DNA of 64,000 nucleotides from Lachnospiraceae bacterium. GTDB taxonomy: Bacteria > Bacillota > Clostridia > Lachnospirales > Lachnospiraceae. How positions within the stretch are numbered: the stretch's first letter is position 1; each line of letters opens with the position of its first letter. Made by a program: the position numbers and the translations under genes. The notes under the pieces are model-generated. The model did not search any database and was not told where the DNA came from. It worked only from the letters and a program-made list of their open reading frames with translations. The DNA lies in the NCBI GenBank assembly GCA_017552985.1, contig JAFZNO010000032.1, positions 1-64,000 of the forward strand, read 5' to 3'. Shown in pieces: positions 29,824 to 38,222 of this stretch.

Positions 29824-30423
29824 TTATGAATTTAATGCTTCAAGATCTTTCCAAACCTGCCCAGGCGTTTCAAAAACGATCCCGTGGATCCCGAGCTTTT
29901 TGCCAGCCTCAACGTTTGCCGGCAGGTCATCCACAAAGACGCTCTCTTCCGGAATCAGGGAATATCTGTCGAGTAAAAGCTGATAAAACGCCGGATCCGG
30001 TTTGATCAGCTTTACGTTCCAGGAGAGGAGACCTCCATCCATATACTCCCGAAAGACTAGGCCTTTCTTGCATTCTCTCTCGATCTTTTCTGAAAAATTT
30101 GAGAGGCAATAGACGGAAAAGCCTTTTTCTTTGAGCTTTTTTATCCAATCTACCGCATAGTCCCGGATCGTAACGATGTCGGTCATGTCGTCAAAAGCCT
30201 TGTGAAGCTTCTCTTCGATCTCTGGATCATTCTTGACAAATCCAGCCATCACTTCATCAAAGCTCCAGACGCCGCGGTCAAGCTCAGCCCAGACCGGCGT
30301 GAGCACGCTGGCCTTCGCGATGCGTCCGACCTCATCTTCCGAGAAGCCCTTGTCCGCAAGAAACTCCGCCCACCGAAAGTCTGTCAGCACGTTTCCAATG
30401 TCAAAAATTACGTTTTTGATCAC
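29824..30423 (-). CDS. HAD-superfamily phosphatase (YihX-like)
   Basis: 199 residues from a GTG, AAAGGACG lying about 12 bases upstream. Motif I is FDIGNVL with nucleophile Asp8 and the DxGN variant seen in YihX-type sugar-phosphatases. SNFSEK is motif II, KPDPAFY carries the motif III Lys, and FVDDLPANVEAG is motif IV with metal-binding Asps. The cap is helical (about 15-85). Probably a small-molecule phosphatase in the cytosol. It lies 33 bases after purA and may be co-transcribed with the purine genes. Substrate unknown. Confidence 0.85.
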   Translation of the reverse strand: MIKNVIFDIGNVLTDFRWAEFLADKGFSEDEVGRIAKASVLTPVWAELDRGVWSFDEVMAGFVKNDPEIEEKLHKAFDDMTDIVTIRDYAVDWIKKLKEKGFSVYCLSNFSEKIERECKKGLVFREYMDGGLLSWNVKLIKPDPAFYQLLLDRYSLIPEESVFVDDLPANVEAGKKLGIHGIVFETPGQVWKDLEALNS

Positions 30424-30456
30424 GCTCTCACGTCGTCCTTTCTAAGCAAATCCCCT

Positions 30457-31752
30457 TTACGCCTTCTTCAAAGGGCTCTCCCTGTAAATGATGTCCTGTC
30501 TTCTGGGACCATTGCTGATCATGGTGATGGGATAACCGATCTGCTTTTCAATAAACTCAATATAGTTTCTGCAATTCTCAGGAAGATCCTCGTACTTATC
30601 GATGCCGCGGATGTCGCACTTCCATCCGGGAAGCGTTCTGAGCACGGGCTTTGCCTTCTCAAGAAGATGCGTTACGGGGAAGTCCGTCGTCACCTTTCCG
30701 TCGATCTCATATCCAACGCAAACGGGGATCTCGTCCAGGTAGCCAAGCACGTCCAGTACCGTGAAGGCAACGTCCGTGGTTCCCTGCAGGCGGCAGCCAT
30801 ACTTGGAAGCAACGCAGTCAAACCACCCCATTCTTCTGGGTCTTCCGGTAGTTGCGCCGTATTCACCGCCGTCTCCGCCGCGGCGACGAAGCTCATCCGC
30901 CTCATCCCCAAAGATCTCGGAAACAAACGCACCTGCACCTACTGCGGAGGAATATGCCTTACATACCGTCACAACCTGCTTGATCTCATAGGGCGGAATG
31001 CCTGCGCCTACCGCACCGTAAGCAGCGAGGGTGGAGGAACTCGTAACCATGGGATAGATGCCGTGATCGGGATCCTTTAAGGTGCCCAACTGCCCCTCTA
31101 ACAGAACGGTCTTGCCATCCTTCAACGCGCGGTCAAGGAATGCGGAAACGTCGCAAACGTAAGGTGCAACCATCTCTTTATACTCATGCAGCGTCTTTAA
31201 CAGCTCTTCGGGATCGATCTCAGGCTTATTGTAGAGATGCTTTAAGAGAACGTTCTTTACCGCACATACGCTCCTAACCTTTTCAGCCAGTCCTTCCTCG
31301 TCAAACAGCTCGTTGACCTGGAAACCGATCTTTGCATATTTGTCAGAATAAAAAGGTGCGATGCCGGATTTGGTGGAACCAAAGGACTTACCGCCAAGAC
31401 GCTCCTCCTCATACTGATCAAAGAGAATGTGATAAGGCATCACGATCTGTGCGCGGTCAGAAACCAAAATCTTGGGCATGGGCACGTTTCTCTCTACGAT
31501 GGACTGAATCTCCTTGAACAAAAGGGGAATGTTCAGCGCCACGCCATTGCCGATCACGCTGGTGGTATGACCGTAAAATACGCCGGAAGGTAAAGTGTGC
31601 AATGCAAATTTACCATAGCAGTTCACAATGGTGTGTCCTGCGTTTGCGCCGCCCTGAAAACGTACGATAACGTCCGCCTTCTCAGCCATCATGTCCGTGA
31701 TCTTGCCTTTTCCTTCGTCGCCCCAGTTTGCTCCTACAACTGCTTTAACCAT
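30457..31752 (-). CDS. purA: adenylosuccinate synthetase
   Basis: 431 residues from an ATG with AAAGGATG about 8 bases upstream (the frame is open 11 codons further, without a ribosome site). The N-terminal P-loop-like GDEGKGK and catalytic Asp/His (GGANAGHT) are near residues 10-41. IMP and aspartate contacts (KSGIAPFYSDK, GATTGRPRRMGWFD) are intact. It makes adenylosuccinate from IMP, Asp and GTP, the first step to AMP; purB in the same cluster does the next. It lies 64 bases after the purF homologue. Confidence 0.96.
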   Translation of the reverse strand: MVKAVVGANWGDEGKGKITDMMAEKADVIVRFQGGANAGHTIVNCYGKFALHTLPSGVFYGHTTSVIGNGVALNIPLLFKEIQSIVERNVPMPKILVSDRAQIVMPYHILFDQYEEERLGGKSFGSTKSGIAPFYSDKYAKIGFQVNELFDEEGLAEKVRSVCAVKNVLLKHLYNKPEIDPEELLKTLHEYKEMVAPYVCDVSAFLDRALKDGKTVLLEGQLGTLKDPDHGIYPMVTSSSTLAAYGAVGAGIPPYEIKQVVTVCKAYSSAVGAGAFVSEIFGDEADELRRRGGDGGEYGATTGRPRRMGWFDCVASKYGCRLQGTTDVAFTVLDVLGYLDEIPVCVGYEIDGKVTTDFPVTHLLEKAKPVLRTLPGWKCDIRGIDKYEDLPENCRNYIEFIEKQIGYPITMISNGPRRQDIIYRESPLKKA

Positions 31753-31815
31753 ATGTTTCATCCTTTCTTTCCGTGAATTCCTCACGTTTTGAATTCATCA
31801 AGTTTTACGTTCTGA

Positions 31816-33231
31816 CTATTCCCTGCCGTCCCAGCAGTAAGTACAAAGCTTTTCTTTGTCAATGCCAACGGAGTTGATCATGTCGTCCAGTCTGTGGAAA
31901 TGCAAGGTGGTGAAATTGAGCTGCTTTCCAATGCGTGACACCATGTCATTGTATTCGTTCGTGTTGGGATCCACGTACTTCTTTAAGTCAATCTGCAGGC
32001 CTTCCTGCTCCATGTCTTTCAGTACTCTTCTCGCGATCAAGTCCATCTCGGACGTGGATCTGGAGAAATTCAAGTACTTACAGCCGAACAAAAGCGGCGG
32101 GCACGCAGGACGGATGTGAACCTCCTTCGCACCGCTCTGATACAGGAATTCCGTCGTCTCGCGAAGCTGCGTTCCTCGCACGATGGAATCGTCGATCAAA
32201 AGAAGCTTCTTGTCCTGGATCAGGTCATGCACGGGAATCAGCTTCATCTTCGCGATCAGGTTTCTCTGCGTCTGCATCGTCGGCATGAAGGATCTCGGCC
32301 AGGTCGGCGTGTATTTGATAAACGGTCTGGAGAACGGAATGCCGGACTCATTTGCATATCCGATGGCATGTGCCGTTCCGGAATCCGGTACGCCGGCAAC
32401 GATGTCCGGTTTTACGTGATCTCTGCCGGCATCTCTCTTTGCCAAGGCAGCGCCGCAGTTATAACGCATCTGCTCCACGCTGATCCCCTCGTAGGACGAG
32501 GACGGATAGCCGTAATAGATCCAAAGGAAGGTACAGATTTTCATGTCCTTGCCGGGATTCACAAGCGTCTTCACGCCTTCAGGCGTTACCACCGCGATTT
32601 CTCCAGGTCCTAATTCCTTACAATCTTCATATCCAAGGTTCAGATAAGCAAAGCTTTCAAATGAAACGCAATGGGCGTCCTTTTTCTTTCCGATCACCAC
32701 CGGCGTTCTTCCAAGCCGGTCTCTTGCGGCATACAGGCCAAGGGGCGTCAGGATCAAAATGCTCATGGATCCGTCGATGACCTCCTGTGCGTAGCGGATG
32801 CCGTCCACCATGTTGTCCTTCTGGTTGATCAATGCCGCAACCAACTCAGTTGCATTGATCTCGCCGCTGCTCATCTCCATAAAGTGGGAAAGGCCGTTGT
32901 CAAAAATCTGTTTTGTCAAGGCTTCTGCATTGTTGATCTTGCCCACGGTGGTGATGGCGTAGGTGCCGTGATGCGATCTCATAAGCAAGGGCTGTGGTTC
33001 ATAGTCGGAAATACATCCGATTCCCAGATTTCCCTCCATGGAATTCACGTCACCGTCAAATTTCGTACGAAAGGGTGCGTTTTCGATGTTGTGGATTGCA
33101 CGGTCAAAACCTTTTTTGCCATATACCACCATTCCCGCACGGCGCGTTCCCAAGTGGGAATGATAGTCCGTACCAAAGAACAGGTCAAACGTACAATCCT
33201 CTTTTGATGCAACTCCAAAAAATCCGCCCAT
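31816..33231 (-). CDS. purF: PurF homologue (amidophosphoribosyltransferase family) lacking the N-terminal catalytic cysteine
   Basis: 471 residues. The ATG at 33231 has AAGGAG 8 bases upstream; the open frame runs 57 codons further into a palindromic element and that part is not coding. The glutaminase-type domain starts MGGFFGVASKEDC instead of the usual M-C-G-I/V-x-G, so the nucleophile Cys is replaced by Gly. The rest looks intact: DYHSHLGTRRAG, GNLGIGC, the PRPP motif LLLIDDSIVRGT, and cysteines placed like the Bacillus PurF iron-sulphur ligands (KICTF, FGCKY, LCTYCWDGRE). It could use ammonia, act with a partner, or be regulatory. Clustered with purB and purA. Confidence 0.85.
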   Translation of the reverse strand: MGGFFGVASKEDCTFDLFFGTDYHSHLGTRRAGMVVYGKKGFDRAIHNIENAPFRTKFDGDVNSMEGNLGIGCISDYEPQPLLMRSHHGTYAITTVGKINNAEALTKQIFDNGLSHFMEMSSGEINATELVAALINQKDNMVDGIRYAQEVIDGSMSILILTPLGLYAARDRLGRTPVVIGKKKDAHCVSFESFAYLNLGYEDCKELGPGEIAVVTPEGVKTLVNPGKDMKICTFLWIYYGYPSSSYEGISVEQMRYNCGAALAKRDAGRDHVKPDIVAGVPDSGTAHAIGYANESGIPFSRPFIKYTPTWPRSFMPTMQTQRNLIAKMKLIPVHDLIQDKKLLLIDDSIVRGTQLRETTEFLYQSGAKEVHIRPACPPLLFGCKYLNFSRSTSEMDLIARRVLKDMEQEGLQIDLKKYVDPNTNEYNDMVSRIGKQLNFTTLHFHRLDDMINSVGIDKEKLCTYCWDGRE

Positions 33232-33272
33232 GTCATTTCTCCTTACTGTATATTTTGAAGAACTCGGGGCTT

Positions 33273-33430
33273 TGTTTGAACAGACTCTCTCAGGCACGCT
33301 CGCGCTATGAGTGCAGCGTATCGGTACTAATTCCCCTCGCCTGCCGCTTGCGGCAAGCGCAATCGTCACGCGATACGTGGAATAAGTACCGACGCTTGGC
33401 ACACATGCCTGAGAGAGTCTATTTCAAACA
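33273..33430. repeat. 158-bp imperfect palindrome (MITE-like) between purB and the purF homologue
   Basis: The ends are complementary: TGTTTGAACAGACTCTCTCA onwards at 33273-33296 and its complement at 33406-33430, with a perfect 15-bp core (AGACTCTCTCAGGCA). Inner arms CGGTACTAATTCC / GGAATAAGTACCG (12 of 13) and a GCCGC-TT-GCGGC tip complete a long hairpin. No transposase or open frame of its own; it creates a false upstream extension of the purF frame. Confidence 0.8.
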
Positions 33431-33510
33431 TCCCCTCGAGGTTGTTTCAAGCCATTAACTTTACATTAATCCGTTAAATGACATTATAAAAATAATTAAT
33501 CATAGATTTC

Positions 33511-34962
33511 TTACACGTTAATCTCGGCCTTGACGCCAAGGAGATCGGCATTGGCAGCGAGGATGGGGCGGATGACGTTGGTGAGGAAGGCGTCAACCTG
33601 AACAACGCTGCGGCCAACGTATTTCGAAGGATCCATGCATTTCTGAAGGTCTTCGAGGGAGAGGCCAAAGGCGGGATCCGCAGCAATGAGTTCAAGGAGG
33701 TTATTGTCCTTGCCCTCAACCTTGACGTTGCGTCCTGCTTCCATGGAAAGCTCGCGGATGCGCTCGTGAAGCTCCTGACGGTTGCCGCCGTTCTTTACTG
33801 CATCCATCATGATGTTCTCCGTTGCCATGAAGGGAAGCTCGCTGCGAAGTCTCTTTTCAATCACCTTGGGATATACTACAAGGCCATCCACCACGTTCAG
33901 GCAAAGATCCAGGATGCCGTCAATGGCAAGGAAGCCTTCAGGAATGGAAAGTCTCTTGTTTGCGGAATCATCGAGCGTTCTCTCAAACCACTGGGTTGCC
34001 GAGGTAATGGCAGGGTTCAGCGCGTCGATCATAACGTATCTGGACAGGGAAGCAATTCTCTCGCTTCTCATGGGATTTCTCTTGTATGCCATGGCGGAGG
34101 AACCGATCTGCGTCTTCTCGAAGGGCTCTTCCACTTCCTTCAGGTGCTGGAGCAGACGGATGTCATTGCTCATCTTGTGCGCGCTGGCCGCAATGCCTGC
34201 AAGCACGTTGGCCACTCTGGTGTCAACCTTTCTGGAATATGTCTGGCCGGATACGGGATAGCACTCCTTAAAGCCCATCTTTGCAGCGATCATGGGATCG
34301 ATCTTATCGATAGTCTCCTGATCCCCGTTAAAGAGCTCGAGGAAGGATGCCTGGGTACCCGTGGTTCCCTTGGAGCCAAGAAGCTTCATGGTAGAAAGCA
34401 CGTGGTCCAGGTCCTCCAGATCCAGCGAAAACTCCTGAAGCCACAAGGTCGCGCGCTTGCCAACGGTCGTGGGCTGTGCAGGCTGGAAATGGGTGAAGGC
34501 AAGCGTGGGTTGGGCCTTATACTTGTCTGCAAAATCCGCCAGCTCCTTCATCACGTTGATCAACTTCTTGCGAACAAGCTTTAATGCTTCCGTCATTACG
34601 ATAATGTCCGTATTGTCGCCAACGTAGCAGGACGTAGCGCCAAGATGAATGATTCCTGCCGCCTTGGGGCACTGCTGGCCATAAGCGTACACGTGGCTCA
34701 TGACGTCATGGCGTACCACCTTTTCCCTGGCCTGTGCCACGTCATAATTGATATCCTCGGCATGTGCCTTTAACTCATCGATCTGCTCCTGCGTGATGAC
34801 GGGCTTTCCGTTCTGGGAAAGACCAAGCTCCTTCTCCGTCTCGGCAAGGGCGATCCAAAGCTTTCTCCAAGTGCGGAACTTCATGTCGGGGGAAAAGATA
34901 AACTGCATTTCCTTGCTGGCATATCTCTCTGATAATGGACTCTGATATCTGTCAGTACTCAT
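33511..34962 (-). CDS. purB: adenylosuccinate lyase
   Basis: 483 residues. It acts twice in purine synthesis: SAICAR to AICAR and adenylosuccinate to AMP. The fumarase/aspartase signature GSSAMAYKRNPMRSE is near residue 280, with the flexible-loop Ser. HLGATSCYVGDN and the catalytic His region THFQPAQPTT are also present. It is longer than the short bacterial type, like the form found in many Clostridia and in eukaryotes. AAGGAG lies 6 bases before the ATG. It lies 80 bases after purC with a hairpin in the gap. Confidence 0.96.
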   Translation of the reverse strand: MSTDRYQSPLSERYASKEMQFIFSPDMKFRTWRKLWIALAETEKELGLSQNGKPVITQEQIDELKAHAEDINYDVAQAREKVVRHDVMSHVYAYGQQCPKAAGIIHLGATSCYVGDNTDIIVMTEALKLVRKKLINVMKELADFADKYKAQPTLAFTHFQPAQPTTVGKRATLWLQEFSLDLEDLDHVLSTMKLLGSKGTTGTQASFLELFNGDQETIDKIDPMIAAKMGFKECYPVSGQTYSRKVDTRVANVLAGIAASAHKMSNDIRLLQHLKEVEEPFEKTQIGSSAMAYKRNPMRSERIASLSRYVMIDALNPAITSATQWFERTLDDSANKRLSIPEGFLAIDGILDLCLNVVDGLVVYPKVIEKRLRSELPFMATENIMMDAVKNGGNRQELHERIRELSMEAGRNVKVEGKDNNLLELIAADPAFGLSLEDLQKCMDPSKYVGRSVVQVDAFLTNVIRPILAANADLLGVKAEINV

Positions 34963-34993
34963 TTACGTTCTCCTTATGTTTTAAACTTCGATA

Positions 34994-35032
34994 GCCCAAG
35001 GTGCTTACGCCGTCGAAAGCATAGCCTTGGGC
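34994..35032. repeat. hairpin in the purC-purB spacer
   Basis: GCCCAAGG plus TGCTT at 34994-35006 pair with AAGCA and CCTTGGGC at 35017-35032. No U-tract follows on the minus strand, so it looks like an intercistronic stem (processing, stability or partial attenuation), not a full terminator. Confidence 0.6.
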
Positions 35033-35042
35033 CATGATATGG

Positions 35043-35912
35043 TTATACTAATTTTTTACCTGTCAGCAGTTCATATCCCTGAAGGTACTTGTCGATCGTC
35101 TTCTGCACGATCTCGTCCGGCAAGGTCCAGTCATGCTCGTTTGCCTTCAGCCAGTCTCTTGCGAACTGCTTGTCGAAGGAAGGCTGTGCATGTCCGGGCT
35201 CGTAACCCTCCGCCGGCCAGAAACGGGAGCTGTCAGGGGTAAGCATCTCGTCGCCCAAAACAATGTTTCCGTTCTCGTCAAGACCGAATTCAAATTTCGT
35301 GTCAGCGATGATGATGCCTCTGGTCAGTGCGTAGTCTGCGCACTTTTTATATAAAGCGATGGTATAGTCACGGAGCTTGGAAGCATATTCTTCGCCCTTA
35401 CCCGGGAAACGCTTCTCAAGATATTCCACGCTCTGCTCGTAGGAGATGTTCTCGTCGTGATCTCCGATCTCAGCCTTCGTGGAAGGGGTATAGATAGGCT
35501 CAGGTAACTTGTCAGACTCCTTCAGTCCCTCAGGAAGCTTGATGCCGCAAACCGTGCCGTTCTTTACGTAACTAGCCCAGCCGCTTCCGGTGATGTAGCC
35601 GCGAACGATGCACTCCACGGGAAGCATCTCCAGTTTCTTACACATCATGCTGTTGCCGTCGAACTTCGGCTGCTGAAAGAATTCAGGCATGTCCTTTACG
35701 TCAACGGAAATCATGTGGTTGGGAATGATATCCTTCGTCATGTCAAACCAAAACTTGGACATCTGCGTAAGTACGGTACCCTTCTTCGTAACCACGTTGT
35801 GAAGGATCACGTCAAAGCAACTGATGCGGTCCGTGGCAACCATGATCAGGCTGTCGCCGTTGTCATAGATCTCGCGCACTTTACCCTCTTTGATGGGTTT
35901 CAGCTCCTGCAT
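35043..35912 (-). CDS. purC: SAICAR synthetase
   Basis: 289 residues; the ATG at 35912 follows GAGG, while an upstream ATG at 35939 has no ribosome site. KEGKVREIYD at the start and ATDRISCFDVI are the ATP-binding strands; PVECIVRGYITGSGW and DTKFEFGLDENGNIVLGDE are the PurC signatures. It couples CAIR and aspartate. This is the longer, about 290-residue form. First gene of the purine cluster, behind a promoter overlapping a palindrome at 35975-35990. Confidence 0.95.
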   Translation of the reverse strand: MQELKPIKEGKVREIYDNGDSLIMVATDRISCFDVILHNVVTKKGTVLTQMSKFWFDMTKDIIPNHMISVDVKDMPEFFQQPKFDGNSMMCKKLEMLPVECIVRGYITGSGWASYVKNGTVCGIKLPEGLKESDKLPEPIYTPSTKAEIGDHDENISYEQSVEYLEKRFPGKGEEYASKLRDYTIALYKKCADYALTRGIIIADTKFEFGLDENGNIVLGDEMLTPDSSRFWPAEGYEPGHAQPSFDKQFARDWLKANEHDWTLPDEIVQKTIDKYLQGYELLTGKKLV

Positions 35913-35973
35913 ACTCAATTTACCTCGCTCTCTTGTCATACTGAAAAATTATTTCAAAAGAAATCACTTTAAT

Positions 35974-36002
35974 AGATAAACACGTTTATCGAAAATTTTC
36001 AA
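35974..36002 (-). promoter_or_regulatory. purC promoter overlapped by a palindromic operator
   Basis: Minus strand TTGAAA (35997-36002), 17 bases, then TTATCT (35974-35979). The spacer and -10 are covered by GATAAAC-AC-GTTTATC (35975-35990), a perfect 7-bp inverted repeat, a natural place for a repressor. It does not resemble the Bacillus PurR box. Confidence 0.5.
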
Positions 36003-36024
36003 TAGAAAAAATCAAGAAAATTCG

Positions 36025-36056
36025 AAAAAAATCGATGGTTTTTTTGTATAAATCGA
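36025..36056 (-). terminator. weak A/T-rich terminator candidate
   Basis: After the stop of the 284-residue gene the minus strand has TCGAT ... ATCGA followed by seven T residues. The stem is short, so read-through into purC is possible. Confidence 0.35.
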
Positions 36057-36059
36057 GAA

Positions 36060-36914
36060 TCACTCCCCGACGCTAAACCGGTACTGGTTTTTGAGCGATT
36101 CGCAGAGTTTCGCCCCTTCTTCCTGATAGTAGCGCTCGTCGCCGGATTCCTTGGCTTCCCTGCGTTCCCTGAGCATCAGTTCCGCCGGCTGAAGCCGGAA
36201 ATCGAGTCGGAGCTCTTCCATCTTCTTCTCGAGTTCCAAGGTGAGCTCATAATGCTCCATCTCCCCTGCCGCGAACCCGACGTACTGGCTTTCCGACAGT
36301 TCCATGCGCTTTGTGGCAAGAAAGCAAAGATACTCGTCCTCGTTGCCCGTGATCCGGTAGGCAGAAAGGAAGCTGTCACCGGCCTGTCCGTAAAGCATCA
36401 GCCTCGCGTAGGCCACGCCCTTGTTATGACAGATGTTGGCCTTAAGCTCGTCTCCGGGAACGGATAGTCCCATCTCTCCAAACTCCTCCCATTTCAGGAG
36501 CAGTCCGTCATAACCGCGGATGGCTGCCACGTATTTCTTCTTTTTGGCCAGATAATCCACCTGCTCCTTCCGCTTTTCCAGACTCGAGAGGCCCGCGCCC
36601 TTCTTTAGGATCTGTTCTACCTGGCGGATGGTTTCCGCGTCATACAGTCCCACGTACTGCAAGATGGCTGAGACGAAGGTGCTTAAGGATCCCTGCCGGT
36701 GCACCATGGGATACAGAAAATCTGCCAGTTCATCCAGCCCACAACGCTCCCGGATCCAACGGAGCAGTGTATCGCTCATGATGGAGCTGTCGAGAAGAAA
36801 TGCATTTTCCTTAAGCCCGTAACAGAGCTCCTCCATGCAATATACCCGCATTTCCAGGCCCTGGATCAAATATGGTACGGAAGAATACTCTCCCACGCAA
36901 AGATATGCCTGCAT
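36060..36914 (-). CDS. TPR-like helical protein, last gene of the DUF5717/DUF5716 operon
   Basis: 284 residues, starting behind AGGAGG. The N-terminal 110 residues are mixed (MQAYLCVGEYSSVPYLIQGL, then helices with DELADFLYPMV); from about 115 on it is all-helical with TPR-like pairs (YVAAIRGYDGLLLKWEEFGE, HNKGVAYARLMLYGQAGDSF), ending in a charged coiled-coil-like stretch rich in Glu/Arg/Lys. No signal peptide or membrane helix. Its start lies 9 bases after the ATPase-like gene, so it surely belongs to the same transcript. Function unknown; a scaffold or adaptor is a guess. Confidence 0.75.
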   Translation of the reverse strand: MQAYLCVGEYSSVPYLIQGLEMRVYCMEELCYGLKENAFLLDSSIMSDTLLRWIRERCGLDELADFLYPMVHRQGSLSTFVSAILQYVGLYDAETIRQVEQILKKGAGLSSLEKRKEQVDYLAKKKKYVAAIRGYDGLLLKWEEFGEMGLSVPGDELKANICHNKGVAYARLMLYGQAGDSFLSAYRITGNEDEYLCFLATKRMELSESQYVGFAAGEMEHYELTLELEKKMEELRLDFRLQPAELMLRERREAKESGDERYYQEEGAKLCESLKNQYRFSVGE

Positions 36915-36923
36915 AAATGCCTC

Positions 36924-38201
36924 CTAGTCTAACGTGACGTCTTTTTCCCAAACCCTTGTCTCCGCGGAACGGAATTCTCCAAATCCCAGATCCGCAAACC
37001 GCGCGTGAAGCAATTTCTCTCCCTTCACGTACAGCGTCATGCGGATGCGCGCCATGTCTCCGGAGAGTCCATCCAACTCTATGGGCAGAACTGTTTTCCC
37101 GCCGCCCACAAGGCTTGTTGCCGTCAGCTCCACCACGTTTTCGCCCTTTAGATAAAATTCCAGGCTCGTCGTCGCCTTCTTCCAACTTGTTCCCGCATCC
37201 AAGAGGGGAAGGTAGGTGCTGCTCCCCTGCCGGAATACGTTCATGCCAATGTTGCTCTTGAGCTTGTCTTCCCCAAGGAACACGTACTCGCCTGCCACGT
37301 CGCTGGGATGAAAATGCTCGAGCATGCCATGGCATGCGCCCTTGCAAAACAGATTGTTTCCGAGGAAAATCCGCCTCCTGTCACACAGGAACTTCAAAGA
37401 TTCTTTCAGCCAATCCTCCGAAAAATCATCTCCGATCAGATAGACGGATGCAATCCTTCCGTTTCCGATCTTCTCCTGAACCAGCTCTAAGAAGGTGCGG
37501 TCCAGGATCTGGTTGCCTTCCTGTTCCTTGCCGGAAAGGGATGCCTTGGAGGGAAATTCCTCCTCTTCCCTGTGAATAAACGTAACGACGGGCTTTGTCT
37601 TCCGGTTGAATTCCATCCGATAACAGATCATGCGGTTTCCCTGATAGTGAAAGAGAATGGAAGGCTCCTTCCACAGCTCGCCCTGCTGATGGATGAGATA
37701 ATCATAATAGCTCTCCTGATGGGATTGCCAAGCAATCCTCTCCGTCTTAAGCCGGAGATTTGCAGACAATTTTTCCAGAACCGCGATCACGGTTGCGTCC
37801 AACTGGTCACAGGTGATCATCAGCGCTTCGATCTTTTCCGTGCCGGCCGCGCTGGAAAGCATGCCAAGACTCCGCTTGAAAAACAGCGTCAGCAGTGCGA
37901 CGGGATCATATTCTCCGCCGTCGATCTGTACGGACTCCCCGTCCACGGCAAGCTGAAGCAGGTTCTCTACCAGGATCCCTTGATTCTCCTGCGCGTACTG
38001 CAATGCCTCTTTCCCATAAAACCACTGGTTAACGCCAGGGCGTTTGCAGAGCACCGTCGGTATGCTGAAATATTCCGAACCCGCAACGGAAGATACCGTC
38101 TCCACGGGACTGCCCGCCGCATTACAGAAGCTAATCTGGGCATAATCCCATCCGAGGTCATATCCCACGATCAATTTTTGATTACCGCCAATTTTAAGCA
38201 T
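36924..38201 (-). CDS. degenerate Hsp70/actin-like ATPase (DUF5716-type)
   Basis: 425 residues, starting behind GGAGG. It reads like a divergent Hsp70: phosphate-1 strand IVGYDLGWDYAQISF (Asp15, Gly17), FSIPTVLC and FYGKEA early, ALMITCDQLD in the middle, a weakened phosphate-2 (ILFHYQGNRM instead of DxGGGT), YLIGDDF and a CKGAC helix near 290, then a beta-rich C-terminal 120 residues resembling an Hsp70 substrate-binding sandwich (ADLGFGEF). The altered phosphate-2 loop raises doubt about ATP hydrolysis. Family name DUF5716 is from memory. Cytosolic. It stands between the 1189-residue protein and the TPR-like protein. Confidence 0.7.
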   Translation of the reverse strand: MLKIGGNQKLIVGYDLGWDYAQISFCNAAGSPVETVSSVAGSEYFSIPTVLCKRPGVNQWFYGKEALQYAQENQGILVENLLQLAVDGESVQIDGGEYDPVALLTLFFKRSLGMLSSAAGTEKIEALMITCDQLDATVIAVLEKLSANLRLKTERIAWQSHQESYYDYLIHQQGELWKEPSILFHYQGNRMICYRMEFNRKTKPVVTFIHREEEEFPSKASLSGKEQEGNQILDRTFLELVQEKIGNGRIASVYLIGDDFSEDWLKESLKFLCDRRRIFLGNNLFCKGACHGMLEHFHPSDVAGEYVFLGEDKLKSNIGMNVFRQGSSTYLPLLDAGTSWKKATTSLEFYLKGENVVELTATSLVGGGKTVLPIELDGLSGDMARIRMTLYVKGEKLLHARFADLGFGEFRSAETRVWEKDVTLD

Positions 38202-38222
38202 TTTCCGTCCTCCCCGGGAGCC

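Noticed and set aside
33232-33402. 57-codon N-terminal extension of the purF homologue
   Set aside because: AAGGAG at the internal ATG marks the true start; the extension lies in the palindromic element.
33273-33430. Riboswitch for purines
   Set aside because: The fold is one long self-complementary hairpin without the conserved junction bases of the purine riboswitch, and it is in mid-operon.
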